Counted from the first letter of the stretch, positions 1-12,951 are shown. The stretch: DNA of 64,000 bases from Hermodice carunculata (GCA_964020975.1 OZ026623.1:79997225-80061224), one strand, 5' to 3'. Translations and numbers: made by a program. Notes: a model not told the origin generated them from the sequence alone.

Positions 1-483
1 CCTACCCACCTACCCACCTCCTTTTCCTCATAAACTTAACAGAGACAAAGTCTGACTGAAAAAAAAAAAAAAAACCTGCATCTTCTTGAAAAAATCAAGT
101 TCCTTCACTGCTAATGCCAAGACTGTGGCATGGAAGTGCTGCTTGGTGCACACAGTGTCTATGAAACTCAAACTATTGGTTAAAAAATAACAAGTCCTCA
201 AAGCCCGCCTTCTGACACAGATTGGGTCTGCCTTAACCATGTCACTGTGAAGTGCCGGGTGCCCCCCGTAACAGGGACAGTGTCTGTACCAACGTCACTG
301 TCTACAGAAGACAGAGCATGCACAGGACACGAGAGTGAAGTATATATGTATGTTGACTGTATGATCATGGTGCACAGTTGCATCAATACTTACTGTCACT
401 AGCGCGATGTTCCTTTGGAAACAGAAGACATGAACGAAGCACATAACCTGCTCTGAGCCTACATGCATCAGATATCTATATAT

Positions 484-600
484 AGTGGTACCTGCAATTT
501 CAGACCACTGCCGTGAAAGACCACCTGGCTTCTGCGACATTTCTGATGGCACAGCAGTCTAGATTCTTTGCAATTTTACCTCCAATTTAAGACCACCCTT
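484..600. mobile_element. MITE family 1 (GAGACCAC motif), partial
   Basis: The segment opens with a GTGGTACCTGCAATTTCAGA-like end and has three further AGACCAC words. The right end is not recognisable. It belongs to the TA-flanked, CAG-ended family described in full at 22016-22192. Confidence 0.5.
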
Positions 601-965
601 CACTTTATATATATACACACACAGACATGCACATATACATTAATACCTGTATTAAATGGGCACCCTTTCGAGCAGGCCAAACTACCCAACTGAGATAGGT
701 GCCCCCTTAGGAGACAGTTGGCTCACCCAACCATACAATAAGATTACTCATTATAAACATATTTTGAATTTGTAAACTGTTTTTGACAAATTATTTTCCC
801 ATATCTTGTACAAAATAGGTGGGCTTCACTTATCGGAAATGGATTATTTCTAGATGGATAAGTGGTCTTTTGGGGTCATTTTGGGTGGTCGTTGGTCAGG
901 TTCTGCAGGTGGCCTACCAAAAGAGGGGTGTTTCAAAAGAGGGACTATTATGTCACAATATACAC

Positions 966-966
<1 letters not shown>

Positions 967-1046
<80 letters not shown>
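967..1046. repeat. (AT)n microsatellite
   Basis: About 80 bp of uninterrupted AT dinucleotides. Apparent IYIYIY reading frames across it are artefacts. Confidence 0.98.
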
Positions 1047-1048
<2 letters not shown>

Positions 1049-1226
1049 GTCATCATGAAGGTTTTCAGCTAGTGCTCACCATTTTCTTCTTTTTTTTTCA
1101 CACTTTGGGCCCACCAACTGATACAAAATTCAAATGCACTTCGAGTCTGGTTGAGCTGTCTGAAATTCCAGTTGCATGGGCAATAGGGCTCCTCTTAATG
1201 TTGAGCCCTGACCTACACACAATGCA

Positions 1227-1404
1227 CAGTGCCCCTCTCTGGAGAGACCACTCCAGTGAGAGACCACCTGTTTTCAGAGACCATTTTATTGACTGTGCTT
1301 AGTACTTTCAATCTTACATATACCTCCTATGAAAGACCATGTGTGTTGAAAGACGACAATTTGGTCATTTCCTCGGGGTAGTCTTTCCAGGCAGGTTCCC
1401 ACCG
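1227..1404. mobile_element. MITE family 1 copy
   Basis: Left end CAGTGCCCCTCTCTGGAGAG and right end GCAGGTTCCCACCG followed by TA, with GAGACCAC/AAGACCA words repeated inside. Length of about 178 bp matches other copies. Not autonomous. Confidence 0.65.
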
Positions 1405-2266
1405 TACTTTTGAGCTTCGTGACTTATTGTTCAGGGATGATGCTGCCAACTCAAAGGTCAGGCAGACCAGAACACAATGAATGTGTCTGTCATATAATAC
1501 AGCTCCTACATCACGATGTGCAAAACTGAAACAATGACCATCCTGTGTAGCACATAAAAAGACATACATTCATCATTGCACTTCTACCCTTCTGTTTAAT
1601 TAAATTTGACCAGTTATTTGGGACCATAGCTCTGGGCACGGGAGATGAATGGCCTGTGCTAAACATTAACTCCCATATTGGGGTATAAGCTGGAAAGAAC
1701 ACGAGGGCAACCAGGACTGTCATCACTGATCATATTAGACTCTCTAAGCCACCTGCTACAATGAACACAATGCCCACTGACAGCTGCATTTACCCAGGCT
1801 ATAAGCCGCTGCTTCGCTGCCTTACGGTAAGCCAGGCTAAGTACCTGTGTCTGAAGGTTCTCAGAGCTCCGGTCTCGGCCAGGGCTTCACAGCCAGCGAT
1901 GCAGCATCTTCACATCTTAAAACCAGGGACGTGCTGTACAGCACCTCCCTTGTGTAAACAGACAAAAGGAAATGTGAACTATTATTGATACAGTTTTACC
2001 CGTTAACACTTCTGTAAAGAGCCAGCACCTGTCACTGCCTACATGGGAGAACAGCCTCTGCAAATCTTCTCAAGCTATCAATTTACTGCTCAAGTCATCA
2101 TATAATTATAAGTTTGAGATAAATCTTTGCTATAAACATTTTGCACCTGTACATTGATCATTTTCTTACGATCAAAATGAATTACCATATTCTTCCCAAT
2201 AAGAATCCTCAACACTCCCTGAATAACCGTAAACTGAATCTCCATTTGGGACCTATATTTTGAATA

Positions 2267-2445
2267 CAGCGATACCTGCCTGTATGTGGCCACCCCTTCT
2301 GCCAAGAAAAAGTGGCCACATACAGCAGGTGACCTGTCACCACAGGTGAATTTTACAAAGAAATTGGCTCCTGCGTCTAAGCCTAGTGACCACAAAAAGC
2401 AATGCGGCTGCTCATGGCAGTGGTTGCATACAGCAGGTACCACTG
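2267..2445. mobile_element. MITE family 1 copy
   Basis: It starts TA-CAGCGATACCTGCC and ends GCAGGTACCACTG. Inside, the motif appears as GTGGCCAC on both strands. Length 179 bp. Confidence 0.65.
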
Positions 2446-2951
2446 TGTTGCATAATACCTAGCTGCAGATAGGTGGCCTTTCTGAAAGGATTGGGGTTGA
2501 GTTCACCAGGGGACAAAGGACGAAGAGACCAGAGCTGTTGGCGCCCTTCTGAAGGGTCAACAGTGACAACTGCTTTTCTTGATGCAGCTTTAGGCACAGA
2601 CAGCCTGTGCCGAGGAAAGCTGCTGACTCGGTCCTATTTTAACTGCGGAAGGATACAAGTTTCTGAGGTGGAAAAAAATAGTCCCAATTAAAAAGTTTTG
2701 CAAATGTCATAAGCATGTTCCACACTCCTTACTATATACATGCTGTGAGTTCCTTTAATGTTGCAGTGTCTTTCTTTTCACTTATTTCACTGATGCTTCA
2801 AAACCCCTAAAATAAGAACCCTGTGAAAAGAGTTTTACCATTGCAAAGATAGGAATATAAATAAAAATTCTGAATTTGAAGTTTCAGCGAAAGCTGCAAA
2901 GTTCGAAAACCACCAAAATATGAACACATGAAAACAAATGTATTCAGAGTA

Positions 2952-3030
2952 TTAACCTTTTAGGGCCTCAGTCAACAGCTGTTCTTAGCCCAGTCTCAGT
3001 GCATGCCAAGGAAAGCTGTTGACTAAACGG
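2952..3030. mobile_element. Palindromic hairpin element next to TTAA
   Basis: AGTCAACAGCT and AGCTGTTGACT arms surround a TGCCAAGG core, with TTAACC at the left. It is one of about a dozen copies of the same foldback element; the clearest cases are near 7.9, 20.5 and 40.5 kb. Confidence 0.55.
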
Positions 3031-4171
3031 CTACATTATTCTCAATGAAAACAGAAGCTGACAAGCTTAATGCCATGGAACCATATCTCCAGTCATTTTT
3101 CCTGCCAAAAAAAAAGTTACCTCTAGATACATCAATGCCAGGCCCGACTTAAACCTTTTGCAGTTAGATAATGAAGTCAATGAGTACCTTTGCTTGATGT
3201 GGACCTGGTACTAAGAGCCAAACCTGTGCCTGGGACAGATGCTGACCCTGGCCATGTTATCCAGATGGGTCTTGACTAAAATTTAAAGTGTTATAGATTT
3301 TTTTTAATCATATTTATGAGTATACACCATTTTACATCCCCGGGAAGTGCTTTTGGATGCTTTGAGGCTGAAAGGGTTAAAAAGACCAAACACTGACACA
3401 GACCTCTGGTGACCATGAATTGCATGATCGCCCTGACAGCTAGCTGCAGGCTGTTGATCAGGTGCCAAGAGCACTCTAGTTAAGAGACATGTTTTTTTAC
3501 ATTGATGGGAAGCACGTGAGAAACACATACATAAATAAATACATATAAATAAGTATATTTTGTGCAATTAACCCTGTGGATAATGCTCAGAAATAAGTCC
3601 ATCTGAATCCTGTATCTGGATATCTTGTGTGTTTTTTGTTTTTGTTTTGGGTTTTTGTCAAGTCAAGATTATACCATATTAGCCCAATCTTTATCCAGAC
3701 TGGGAGTCAAGATGACGCCATGTTAACCCATTCAGTATCCAGTCAAGAAATATATATATATGAACCTACTCTGTATCAAGCACCACAATGGGCATTTTTA
3801 TGAAGAATTTGAATACGAGTCCCATTATGTTCCATCAACATACCATATTCAATCTAATCGGTGCATGTGCCCCCAATTGAAGCACACCCTAAACTTTCCA
3901 TTTTGAGGATTTAGCATACAATATTAATTTTCCCTCTTATCTTTTCAAAAATATTGATCTCTGCTGAAAATACAGGAAGCATTGGTGGTACTTTTAGCTT
4001 GCAGCCAAAAAAAAAAAAAAACAAAAAACAAAAAAAAACAAAAACTGTTATTACTTTAAATAAAACATAATGTAGTTTACATAGTGTGCCAATCCTGATC
4101 CAGGAAATTTTTTCATTAGCATGATGCTACTACTGGAGCGAATACACTATATATACATATTGGTACCTACT

Positions 4172-4500
4172 GCAGTAGTCCCTTTCATAAGACCACCCCT
4201 CACGAAAGACCACTTTACAGATTTCAAAGTCCAATACTTCCCATGTTAATCTACCTGCCATGAGAGCCCACATTTTTCAGGCCTTATCTTCAGACCAGTT
4301 TTTGTTGCAGTAAGGATAGTTTTTGGTGACTGGAACCCCTCTTATAAAAAGATTACTTTTTATACGAGCCCATGTATCTTTGACAGACCACAAGTTTTGA
4401 CCTTGTACTTCTGTATTTTCCCCCACATATAAAGACCACATGAAGTATGAAATTTCTTTGTATACACGTATTTATACACAATAAAAATCAGCAGATTGAG
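4172..4500. mobile_element. MITE family 1 fragments
   Basis: Several AAGACCACC and AGACCAC words spaced 25-50 bp apart, beginning CAGTAGTCCC. The boundaries are blurred and it may be two broken copies. It leads directly into the 47-bp tandem repeat. Confidence 0.45.
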
Positions 4501-4626
4501 ACCACCCACAGGACTGAAGAAAGTAAGTCTTAAAGTATAGGTGGAGACCACCCACAGGACTGAAGAAAGTCAGTCTTAAAGTGCAGATCGCGACCACCCA
4601 CAGGACTGAAGAAGTTAAGTCTTAAT
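4498..4626. repeat. 47-bp tandem repeat, three copies
   Basis: The unit contains GACCACCCACAGGACTGAAG and recurs at 4501, 4548 and 4593 with few differences. Its opening word is the GACCACC motif of the adjacent MITE, so the array probably grew from that element's end. Confidence 0.85.
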
Positions 4627-4769
4627 AGGGGTACAGTCCTATTAGGGCATACATGTTTTTACATACATGTATATAAGCATACAGGGATCTGTAACAAGGT
4701 GGTTACAATAGTGTTAATGCAGAGGTCTTAATGGCAGATGTTTCTGTACATTAAAAAAAAAAACAAGTG

Positions 4770-5092
4770 CACAGTGATCCAAAGGATCTATGTCCCCCGC
4801 CACAATATACAGCAGAAAGCAATACAATGTATACAGCTTGTCTGGAGGCACAAAAAATGATATGTTCTTGAGCCCTGTGACCTTGAAAATAGGTCAAGGT
4901 CAAAAGCAATACACGGCCCACATGGCCTTGGTATGATGCATCTCTGATATAAATTTCATTATTCTCTCTCTTAGGGTTCTAGAGATATGCTGCAGGCCAG
5001 CAGGTGGACCGACAGACAGACGGAACCGGCCCCTATCCCTGTTAATTCTATGTCCCCCTATGCCATCTTCAGTGGCAGGGGACAAAAATAAC
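4770..5092. repeat. Dispersed repeat with AGGTCAAGGTCA and GACAGACAGACGG words
   Basis: It opens with CTATGTCCCCCGCCAC and closes with CTATGTCCCCCTATG and GGCAGGGGACA, giving weak inverted ends. Inside is GTGACCTTGAAAATAGGTCA followed by AGGTCAA, and a GACCGACAGACAGACGG tract. I recognise the style from marine invertebrate genomes but cannot name the family. Confidence 0.45.
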
Positions 5093-5369
5093 AGAGCTCT
5101 TGAGTAGGTATACACTCCCAATGCCATATCAACATGCCCAAATATATATATACACAAATGTGTACAGTTAATGAAAACATGGGACATTATCACTATGAGT
5201 ACAACTACAGCAGCCTGGCCTCCATCATAAACACCAAACAATGCCACTCAACATTCAATAACTGTGATAACATTTAAATACAATATATACACTCAACATT
5301 CAAATAACATAAACATAGCACTTTGCATCTGTTGCGAGGAGCAGCAGTGTGTGTTAGCTTGTGCCAGTA

Positions 5370-5559
5370 CAGTGTGCCCTGTCTAGATGGAACCCCCCAA
5401 CCCAAATGGGAGACCAACTCTGCCTTTACAGACCACCCTCTCCGGATCTTTACTTAGTACTCTCATGTTATTTACACCTCCTATGAGAGACCACCTGTCT
5501 TGATAGACCACAGTTTGGTCGCCCCTGGCAGGTATAGTCTGGTAAGAGAGGTTTCACTG
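5370..5559. mobile_element. MITE family 1 copy
   Basis: Left end TA-CAGTGTGCCCTGTCTAG, right end AGAGAGGTTTCACTG, with GAGACCA/AGACCACC words throughout. About 190 bp. Confidence 0.7.
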
Positions 5560-6152
5560 TCATACGAGGCATCACCGTCGCAATCAGTCGAGTTCATCAG
5601 TAATTCACACAAATTGCGCTCAGTGTCAATAATGGCATGTAATTGGTCACATCGCCTGGTATCTGTACCACCATCACCCCGGCCTGTAAGTGCATCATTC
5701 TGATTAGCTCCGGTGGCATAGAGGAAATGAAATGATTGAAACAGGACGTTTTGACTCCTACTGGCCCATGGAAATGCTGCCCACTAAAATGAATAATAGA
5801 AATAACCTACAACAAACCAGCATCAGGACCTCCGACAAGTAATACATGTATACACTTTCACACTTTTCAGAATTAGGTTTGACTTCTGTCACTGACAAAT
5901 GGTGCTCTGGCCTAAAAAAAATTGTTTTTGTGGTCCCATTTGTAGGACAATCCTATCCGAAAACCCAATAGGCTGATGTTTTTCCCCAAACAGAAAAGTA
6001 GGATTATTGCCAGGCCAATGCATTTTAAGCTTCGACATCCAATGCTTTTATTATTCCCTGGGTAGGCAGCAAAGGACTTGTACTCAGAACTGCATTTGCA
6101 TGGATTCTCATCAAATACAAACCACAAAACAAAGACACAGATAGAGAAAGGA

Positions 6153-6199
6153 CAGGTGGGAAGGAGGGAGGGAGGGAGGGAAGGAAGGAAGGAAGGAAG
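6153..6199. repeat. (GGGA)n/(GGAA)n microsatellite
   Basis: A run of GGGA then GGAA units, all purine on the plus strand. The four G3 runs could form a G-quadruplex. Confidence 0.9.
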
Positions 6200-7147
6200 G
6201 ATAATAGATTTTTGAGAATTACAAATTCAGGATTGCAGATCTAGCATTGACCTACCATGCTCCATGTTGTATAGCAACAAACAGTTTGCTGTCTAAGTTA
6301 AATTACTTTGTGACAAATGTACATATCCTACTAATTTCAGTTTTCATGCCAGTACTAAACATTATGCAAAACAAGAATTTTTGTCCTTTTTCCAAAAACT
6401 GTGGCTCGTAGTGGCCTTCATTTCTTGGTCCAACCACTTTTGAGCAAACGATCTCTTACAAAATCAACGTGCTCAAGCACTGGGCAAAAGCACTGAACTC
6501 AACTGGCAATTGTGTGCTGTATGGTTAATTCTGCTGCAATCAACTGTCAGTAAATTAGTTGCCTTAAGTATCATGTTTCAACCTTATGTATGGACAACTT
6601 AACCCTCAGGGATGTAAGGCCTGCAGCATGCGACTTTTTAAATTAACCGCCAAGGATTCTGCTGTGGATGGACAGTCTGGCAGCACAGTCAAACAAGGTG
6701 AAAACAGTGAACCCAAACTTTGTTGGGGGTGGGGATAAAAAGTACCAATAAGCCCCTGCAGAGCATATATATGTTGGAACAGATATGATCCATAGACTCT
6801 CAATGCATGTAAACCTTACACCTATTATTATAGCTGCTGGATAAACAACCTACCCTTTGATCAGGTATTTATTTACCTGTGACATGTACATAAACATGGA
6901 TATTATAACTACCTGCTGGTGCAACAAAATTTCAAAATGTTTAAACCTGGGTGTTCACCTTTGTGTATTACGGGGAAGCTGTAAATCGCTCTCCAAAAAT
7001 GATGGTGAGCTTTCAGGTGAGCCGTTCCGCTCATTACTATTGTTTTGGGGTCGTTCTGGAGAGTGATAAAAAGCTTGCCTGAAACGCAAGTGATGGAGAT
7101 AGAGAGTGATCACTTGCCTGTGAAATAAAGGCCCAGTTTATGACATA

Positions 7148-7260
7148 TTAACCCTTAACTGGTCAGAGCAAGATGACTGGGTCAACAGCTTTCCTTGGCA
7201 TGGGTTGTGCAAAATGCACCCAAGCCCTGCCAAGGATAAGCTATTGACTCAGGACCTGAC
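7148..7260. mobile_element. TTAA-flanked palindromic hairpin element
   Basis: It starts TTAACCCTTAACTGGTC and has arms GTCAACAGCTTTCC and AAGCTATTGACTC around CTTGGCATGGG and CCCTGCCAAGG. The TTAA/CCCTT start is what piggyBac-type elements show. No coding capacity. Confidence 0.6.
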
Positions 7261-7689
7261 AACAGGAAAAGGCTCGTCTACAATTCTCCACAAAAAAAGT
7301 TTTCTATTAACTTGAAAAAATCGATGTAAAAGCACAGAAGCTGATGACAATTTAAATCTGAGCACTTCGGGGAGGTGGGGTGGGTGGGCGGTGAACAAGA
7401 AAAGAGTTAATGATCACACAAAATAGCTAAAATTGGGTCTTTAAAAAATTATTTTAATTATGGTTGTTTGTTTTGTACAGTCAGGATGAACAACATTCGA
7501 TGTAAGAACACCTTTGTGTCATAATTTTACGGAAGTGATTCTGCAAGAAACTATGATGTTAACCCTAAAAGTGCTAATGACAGCTGTAGTGGTTTTCTCA
7601 TTACCGTTAAACATTATGGTTAAAAGATTTGAATTCCTCAGTCAAGAAGATATCTTTCATTCAAAAAAACAGCAAGCCTAGTCTAAGGC

Positions 7690-7975
7690 AAAAGTAGTCT
7701 TAGTCAACAGCTTTCCATAGGAAGGTTTTCCCTTAACCCCCATATGGGGGTATATTACCCTTTCAAATCATGAAATACCCCCTCAGCAAAATTCAAAGAG
7801 TCCCAACTTCCTATATATTCTTTGTTAATTTAATAGAATATAGCTAAAAATTTGACTCTCTTTCAAGTTGGGACCCTCTGAAAAAATTCCTAATGGAAAC
7901 ACTCCTCGGGGCACTTTGCGTCCAAAGTGCCCGGAGGAAAGCTGTTGACTCAGTCTTAAATCAGTGCCTTAAGGG
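7690..7975. mobile_element. Palindromic hairpin element split by a hAT-like insertion
   Basis: The hairpin arms (AGTCAACAGCTTTCC and GGAAAGCTGTTGACTCAGTC) are separated by a 184-bp element at about 7721-7904 that starts TTTTCCCTTAACCCCC and ends TAATGGAAACACTC. The right end is AAGGG followed by TTAA at 7976-7979. The inserted element matches the one at 8262-8446 closely. Confidence 0.6.
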
Positions 7976-8189
7976 TTAAAGATGTAACAAATACAGGACA
8001 CCATTATAGCTACCAGCATCATGATGAGTAGTTCTGCGAAAACGTGACAGAATGTGAGATGACCTCGTAGAGATGTTACTTCAACATTTGTGTTCAACTA
8101 CATCTGCACAATTGACTCTTATCCCCGCTACAGCGGCCAACACACACTGGAAACAAAGCCTCATCTGTTTCTATTTCAGTGGATGAGCC

Positions 8190-8510
8190 CCGTCAGAACA
8201 GAGAACACTACGTCAATAGCTTTCTCTTGGGGCACAAGGGGTGCTTGGTGCAGACCCTCCTCAGGGTTTCCGTTAACCCCCAAATGGGGGTATATTACCC
8301 TTTCAAATCATGTAATACCCCCGCAGCAAAAATACAAAGGGTCCCAAGTTCCTACCTTTTCTTTGTTAATTTTGCAAAATATAGGTAAAAATTTGACTCT
8401 CTTTCAGGTTGGGACCCTCTGAAAAAAATTCCTAACAGAAATACATGTACTGCACCCCAATCCCCACCCACACCCCAACCCCCAACCCCTAGAAAAGCTG
8501 TCCACTAAGT
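8190..8510. mobile_element. Second hairpin element split by the same hAT-like insertion
   Basis: Degraded arms (GTCAATAGCTTTCTCTTGG and GAAAAGCTGTCCACTAAGTC) flank an insertion starting CAGGGTTTCCGTTAACCCC and ending near 8446. This arrangement repeats the one 500 bp to the left. Insertion interiors are alike over most of their length; the hairpin arms differ. Confidence 0.55.
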
Positions 8511-10407
8511 CTTCATTCAATTAAAATAACAATACTGATCAAAATTTCACTGTTTTAACACCTCAGAATTTACAGATTCTCCTTTTTTTCCCAAAACAAA
8601 ACGGGTCTACTTTACTTAACTTGGGCTCACTGTTTATTTTGAGGAAAAAAATAACACGACAGCTGACTGACACTCCAATGTGTGCTTATGTACACAGTGA
8701 CCACCAGACACACACGAAGAACAAACAGATCGCAGTTTTATGGGCACATGCAGTAAGCTGCCTACAAGGCAAAGTAGACAAGTACATGCACCCTTGCTGG
8801 CTTATATGCTTTGGTAGCGTCATATCGCACCAATATGGCAGGCATTAAGTTTACACTAAGAAGACACTGGACACATGGGCGAGCCCAATCTGACGGCTTT
8901 TTACACTTTTTCCTTCCCAGAATCATAATTCGACAAGTTGGGGTTTGAATTGCATAAAAACTAGAAATTTGTAAATTAAACTCTGTAAATGTCATGTTTT
9001 ACCTGGCACTGCCTACCACCTACAGATACAAAGAAATTTGACCAGTTTTAATTTCACCAGGAGAGTAAGTTTCAAAGATCTATGCCTTTCTAGTTTTAAA
9101 TATAATGCACTGATATTTGATCAAGACCATACATCTCCAGAGACACCGAATATCTTCTTTTTTTTTTTTTAAACAAGCTTTAAGTCATGACGGTACACCT
9201 TAGCCATGATAAATTTACCCAGATTTTAAGACTCTCTGCAATACGAGAGTGGGTGAAGTAGTGGCAGTCTTTAATAGCAGTTACAGAGCAATACACAACA
9301 TGTTATGGAGCCAACATCTGCATGCCTAGTTGTCTCACAGAGGCTCCTTGCCTGGGACAACCCAAATGATAAAGTGAGAAATTCTGACTGAGAAAGAGCA
9401 AGTGAACATACATCAGGCTTTGAAATTACAGGAGGCAACTGTTGCCGGTGCCTGGCCTCCGTGCCTTGATGTCTTTGAACATAAGGATCTTCCAAGGCGC
9501 TTTCTCTTGCGTATTGTACTGTCATTTGTCCTCTCATGTGCAAGCAGTTTGCCTTTATTATTGTTAATTTGGCCTGTCCTTTAAAACCCTTAATTTTAAA
9601 GCCTGGTACGTGTAATTGGTTTCCCGTGTAAGTAGCTCAGACAAGAGCACAATGCAGTGCAAAACTTACACGGCTGATAACGATGGTGCGTATCTTGGCG
9701 CTCTACTGACACAAGATTATTCATGAATGTTGGATGTGTGCACCGAATGTACTTGCCATTATAAACACACTCCTAACTCTGACATCCAACAGTTAGACAT
9801 TTCCATGACTACGTTACCATAACCCAGCCAGTGTATGTCAATATTACATGAGAACATCAAACCGTTTATCGTTCAGATGCAGTTCTTTCTCCCTGTTTGA
9901 ATTCACAGCATTGACGCCCATTTGATTAGCTAATGTTAATATTCCCTGGATCTCAAGTGAATCAGTCATTTATGAAAGCAAGGCGAAGAATTCTTTCTCC
10001 AGTTCTCTTCTGTCTCAAGTGGTACTCCGTGGACTAATTGGGACTGGGGACATGCCGTGTATTGGTGAGACCAACAATATTTCACCACTTAATGAGGCAA
10101 ACCGAGGTGACAACAGACACGTCTCCCATTGACACTTTTCCACAAGTAACTGGTATCAAGAACTCTCATTACAGAGCGTGATTGACAACACTCTGCACAT
10201 CAACTCACTTACTTTTTAATTCACTGAATACAAAATGTCCTTTTTCTCTTACATTCTAGACTTTACAAAAATAAAAAAAAAAACAGTGCAGATGCAAATT
10301 CGTTTTTTAAAAAAGCTTTTATTGAAGTACAGTGAAACCTCATTCTAACAACACTTAAATATCTGCCAAATTCAGCAAACAACACAAGTTTAAAGGGGCA
10401 AAAAAAT

Positions 10408-10900
10408 CTGGGCTAGCGCTAAGCATTAGCCAGTTAGTCACTGGCTAAAGGATGTTGCACATAAAAAAAGATTGTACACACGTAAAATGTGGCTACAAGT
10501 TCACAATTCATTAGAAAATGATCATTATACATGTACAGTGAAACCTCATTATAACAACACTCAGATATCCGACATATTCAATATAGTGACACAAATTTTC
10601 ATGGAAAAATGTTTATTTTCTTTGATATTTGACTCATTTATCTGACATATCCAGTTATCCAACAGATTTATCAGGGAGCAGATGGTGTCATTATAACGAG
10701 TTTTCACTGTACCTAAATCTGGTTCTTTTTGGCAAATAAAATACTCTTGATTTCTTGGCAAAAATGGCTCATGCAATAAAACCCTCAGAGCTAGCCCCAA
10801 GTAAAACCTCCAAAATTTAATTTGGCTAAATCTGGCTAATAAGTTTTCAGCTAAGTTAGCCAGACTGGCTCAAACAATAAAATTTCTAGCACCAGCCCAG
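10408..10900. mobile_element. hAT-like MITE inserted in the family 2 copy
   Basis: Ends CTGGGCTAG and CTAGCACCAGCCCAG are inverted, and both sides are flanked by AAAAT. Words such as GGCTAA and TTAGCC recur inside. Without the nested family 2 copy it is about 317 bp. A related element lies at 15547-15785. Confidence 0.6.
10536..10709. mobile_element. MITE family 2, intact innermost copy
   Basis: TA-CAGTGAAACCTCATTATA at the left and GTCATTATAACGAGTTTTCA-CTG-TA at the right are clear terminal inverted repeats with TA duplications. 174 bp. Inside, ATCYGACATATYCA-type words repeat. No coding capacity. Confidence 0.85.
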
Positions 10901-11299
10901 AAAATCAATTTCTTTGTTACTTGGTTCATTGGATTCATTTATCCAACATATTCAGTAATTGGACACCTCCTTTAAAAGAGAACAGATGGTGTCATTATAA
11001 TGAGTTTTCTCTGTACCAAAAAACGCCAATACCGATGCCAAAAGTTTTCCTATCACTTGGCAAGTCATGCTCTTGATACTAGTGCAGCAGCTGGCTCATA
11101 ACTTGCAGGGCAATGCAGGAACTGCTGGTGCCATTAGCCAAATGCTAATTTTTCCTTCATTTGGCTTAAGAAATTTGCAAATGGCTAATTTTTTTAAGAT
11201 GAATTATATAACAGTCAGGTTGAATTCTGCAGTGATTACGGTTTTATTTCCCGATTTAGTTACAAATTTTGAAGGCCTTACTCAATCTCCAGTGATGGA

Positions 11300-11600
11300 A
11301 ATACACAGCGAGACCTGTCTTAAAACAAAATGCAGAGGATGGCCAAATTGTGGTCTCAATACAGGGGGCTTCTCACAGGAGCTACAAATAACATGAAAAG
11401 TATAACAGTCCCTCTTTTGAAAGGCCGCCTTATAGAGCATGTCTAAAAATAGTAACATGAAGCAGGCAGTCTTTCATTGGAGGTAAAATAACGTGGAAAG
11501 GATGGGCTTAGGGACCTGGTCAACTTGGTCTTAAAAGCCAGGTGGTCTCTCAACAGAGTGGCCGCTCAAGAGAATGACACCTGTACTAAGCAAGGTATCT
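11300..11600. mobile_element. MITE family 1 fragments
   Basis: Several GGTCTC/GTCTTAAAA/CAGGTGGTCTCTC words spread over 300 bp, with a CAGCGAGACCTGTCTT start. Probably one or two decayed copies. Confidence 0.45.
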
Positions 11601-12181
11601 CAAACAGGTCATCTTTCAACACAAGTGGTCTGTCATATTTTCTTGCACCCAGACATACAATGACGAACCTACAGTTCCAATACTTGCATTATCCGGTCAT
11701 CCCGTCCACATCTCGTCATAACAGGGAGGAGACTAAAATTAGTGATGAAGTGACATTCTGAACATGGAATATTTACTAAAAGACAAAACATCCTTTGATG
11801 TGCCTCATTTCCTTTTTGAAGAAAGGTTGTCTCTGTGTAAATGATATTATTAGAGTATATTTGGATGCGTCCTCTTTTTCCAAATTGGTGTGTTTAAATT
11901 TGAAGAGTAGATTATCATGACTGGACCCTAAACTTGTCACAACGTCATGGATGATTCATTTGTGTTTACAAATGCCGCCAAAATTGATGGAACATGCTCG
12001 TCCATCTGCACTTTACTAAACGAGTTACTCATGACAAATATACAAATAGGACAGTCACAATCCACATGACCTTCAAATTAAAAACTATTGGTACCTGTTG
12101 CATGGGGATGTGTACCAATATGTGTTTTCTTGTGACCTATGAACATTTCCACAGTCTCATTTGGTGGACAGGCACCGCGTA

Positions 12182-12262
12182 TTAACCCTTAAAATGCTGA
12201 TTTAAGACTGAGTCAACAGCTTTATGGTACGCTTTGCGCGCAAAGTGTCCCGGGCTTTATTT
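12182..12262. mobile_element. Left half of a TTAA hairpin element
   Basis: It reads TTAACCCTTAAAATGCTGA, then AAGACTGAGTCAACAGC and a GCTTTGCGCGCAAAG palindrome. The right arm is missing. It is the best view of the left terminus of the family. Confidence 0.55.
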
Positions 12263-12809
12263 CACACAAATGCAATTTTTTCTTAAATTGCAAAAAACCT
12301 GTGCATTTTAAAATTGCGCATCGACGGTTGTCACAATACAATTTCTTCAACAGGCAGAAATTTTTGTACATTTTTTTTGGGGGGGGGGCATGCAATGAGT
12401 GCACAGACAGTGGAAAATTAAGTCGAGCGCCAAAATTTCTAGAACTACAGGGACCCATTTTTTTGTCCATTTTAACATACGATCCACAAACACGGTGATG
12501 CTGCGGAGCACTTACTATGGTACTACCATCTTTATGGCTGCTTTACCATTTCATAATCAATACAGATATCACAGTTCTGAGGAATCAAACAATTGAAAGA
12601 TAAGAAGGTGTTGTGGCTGGGTGTGCCTGCCGAATTGTAAATGTACATTTTGTGTGTGTATGCACCTTCTGTAATCTGGTAATGTTTTATTTGGACTACA
12701 GCTGTAACAGGGTATCTGTCAATCAAGTATCGGATATGCTACCGACCTTTGGTACACGTTCTGGCCTATCAACCTTGAATTATTTTAGTTTCCCCTATAC
12801 AACATACCC

Positions 12810-12812
<3 letters not shown>

Positions 12813-12844
<32 letters not shown>
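12813..12844. repeat. (AT)n microsatellite
   Basis: An AT run directly abutting the left end of the next MITE, as expected for elements that target TA. Confidence 0.95.
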
Positions 12845-12848
<4 letters not shown>

Positions 12849-12951
12849 TAAAACCTCATAATAATGACGCTTTGGTATCCAAAATATTCAATATGATGAC
12901 ACAAATTTTCATGGGAGAAAGTTTATTTTCTTTGTTGTTTGACTCATTTAT

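Larger units (their letters stand above)
10330..11013. mobile_element. MITE family 2, outer copy of a three-level nest
   Basis: The left part begins TA-CAGTGAAACCTCATTC at 10330. The right part ends GTGTCATTATAATGAGTTTT followed by CTCTG at 11013. The middle is displaced by a hAT-like element (10408-10900), which itself carries a younger family 2 copy (10536-10709). Family 2 ends (CAG, TA duplication) fit pogo/Tigger-like Tc1-mariner elements. Confidence 0.7.

Noticed and set aside
6606-6803. 65-codon minus-strand frame and many similar short frames in the intron
   Set aside because: Length is within chance for AT-rich DNA and no family features are present.
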